In this document: positions 63,964-64,000 of the stretch, piece after piece | Layout: each line of letters opens with the position of its first letter | Numbering within the stretch: the first letter of the stretch is position 1 | NCBI GenBank assembly: GCA_944548615.1 | Contig: OX155961.1 | Coordinates: 31,512,204-31,576,203, forward strand | DNA length: 64,000 nucleotides | Reading direction: 5' to 3' | From: Micropterix aruncella | Lineage: Eukaryota > Arthropoda > Insecta > Lepidoptera > Micropterigidae | The notes under the pieces: generated by a model | Database searches by the model: none | Told to the model about the DNA's origin: nothing | Seen by the model: only the letters and a program-made list of their open reading frames with translations | Position numbers and translations under genes: made by a program

Positions 63964-64000
63964 AAGCTCATCAGGGAATCACGAGCAACTAATTAGTAAA

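Overview
This is a stretch of insect genome, most likely a moth or butterfly (Lepidoptera). It is almost entirely mobile-element DNA, and I see no confident host gene, no rRNA, no tRNA and no CRISPR. The lepidopteran call rests on Helitron termini of the usual lepidopteran form (start TCTATACTTACTAATATTAT, 3' hairpin then CTAG or CTAA before T), on recurrent 'gatgatgaagccggaagat' and 'ttgaggagt' motifs, and on many 5'-truncated Jockey-type LINE tails ending in short AT-rich tandem repeats. The species cannot be named from this.

Layout. 1-3 kb: AT-rich DNA with a perfect 27-bp hairpin and two fold-back MITEs. 3-9.7 kb: an internally deleted Helitron (3073-5152) with a broken Rep-like gene, invaded by a GC-rich repeat; then a mariner relic, a MADF-domain exon, LINE tails and a GC-rich repeat inserted inside another copy of itself (8459-9738). 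10-27 kb: lepidopteran repeat motifs, a short non-autonomous Helitron (13921-14678), LINE tails, and MITEs of hAT, piggyBac and unassigned type. 27.1-33.0 kb: the best-preserved element, a BEL/Pao LTR retrotransposon with two 620-bp LTRs that differ at one base, TSD ATTAT, a frameshift in RNase H and no integrase. 33.9-36.6 kb: a truncated LINE with a target-site duplication, a hAT MITE and another GC-rich copy. 37.3-37.9 kb: a 359-bp near-perfect palindrome between two (TA)n tracts. 38-55 kb: mostly one ~560-bp dispersed family (family B) plus LINE tails and GC-rich copies. 55.6-59.05 kb: an almost full-length Jockey-like LINE lodged in the microsatellite of a family B copy. 59.3-60.2 kb: a hAT deletion derivative with an exact 8-bp TSD. 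60.4-64 kb: an inverted-repeat element, more family B and LINE, and a degraded transposon-associated gene.

Two uncharacterised families dominate. Family A (the GC-rich element, about 670 bp, at least 12 segments, no conserved reading frame) inserts into itself with a 12-bp target duplication and carries two adjacent hairpins, one of which is kept by different base pairs in different copies. Family B (about 560 bp) starts near GGAAAGTATTGTG, has an internal microsatellite and ends GTGACACAACCGATTTTT. I cannot assign either to a named family without a database, and family A is my best candidate for something undescribed. The insertion order is readable: old family B and family A copies, later hit by LINEs and by other family A copies, and a very recent BEL insertion. 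ORFs made of (IY)n or (RD)n, and ORFs on both strands of LTRs and repeats, are by-products of repeat sequence.
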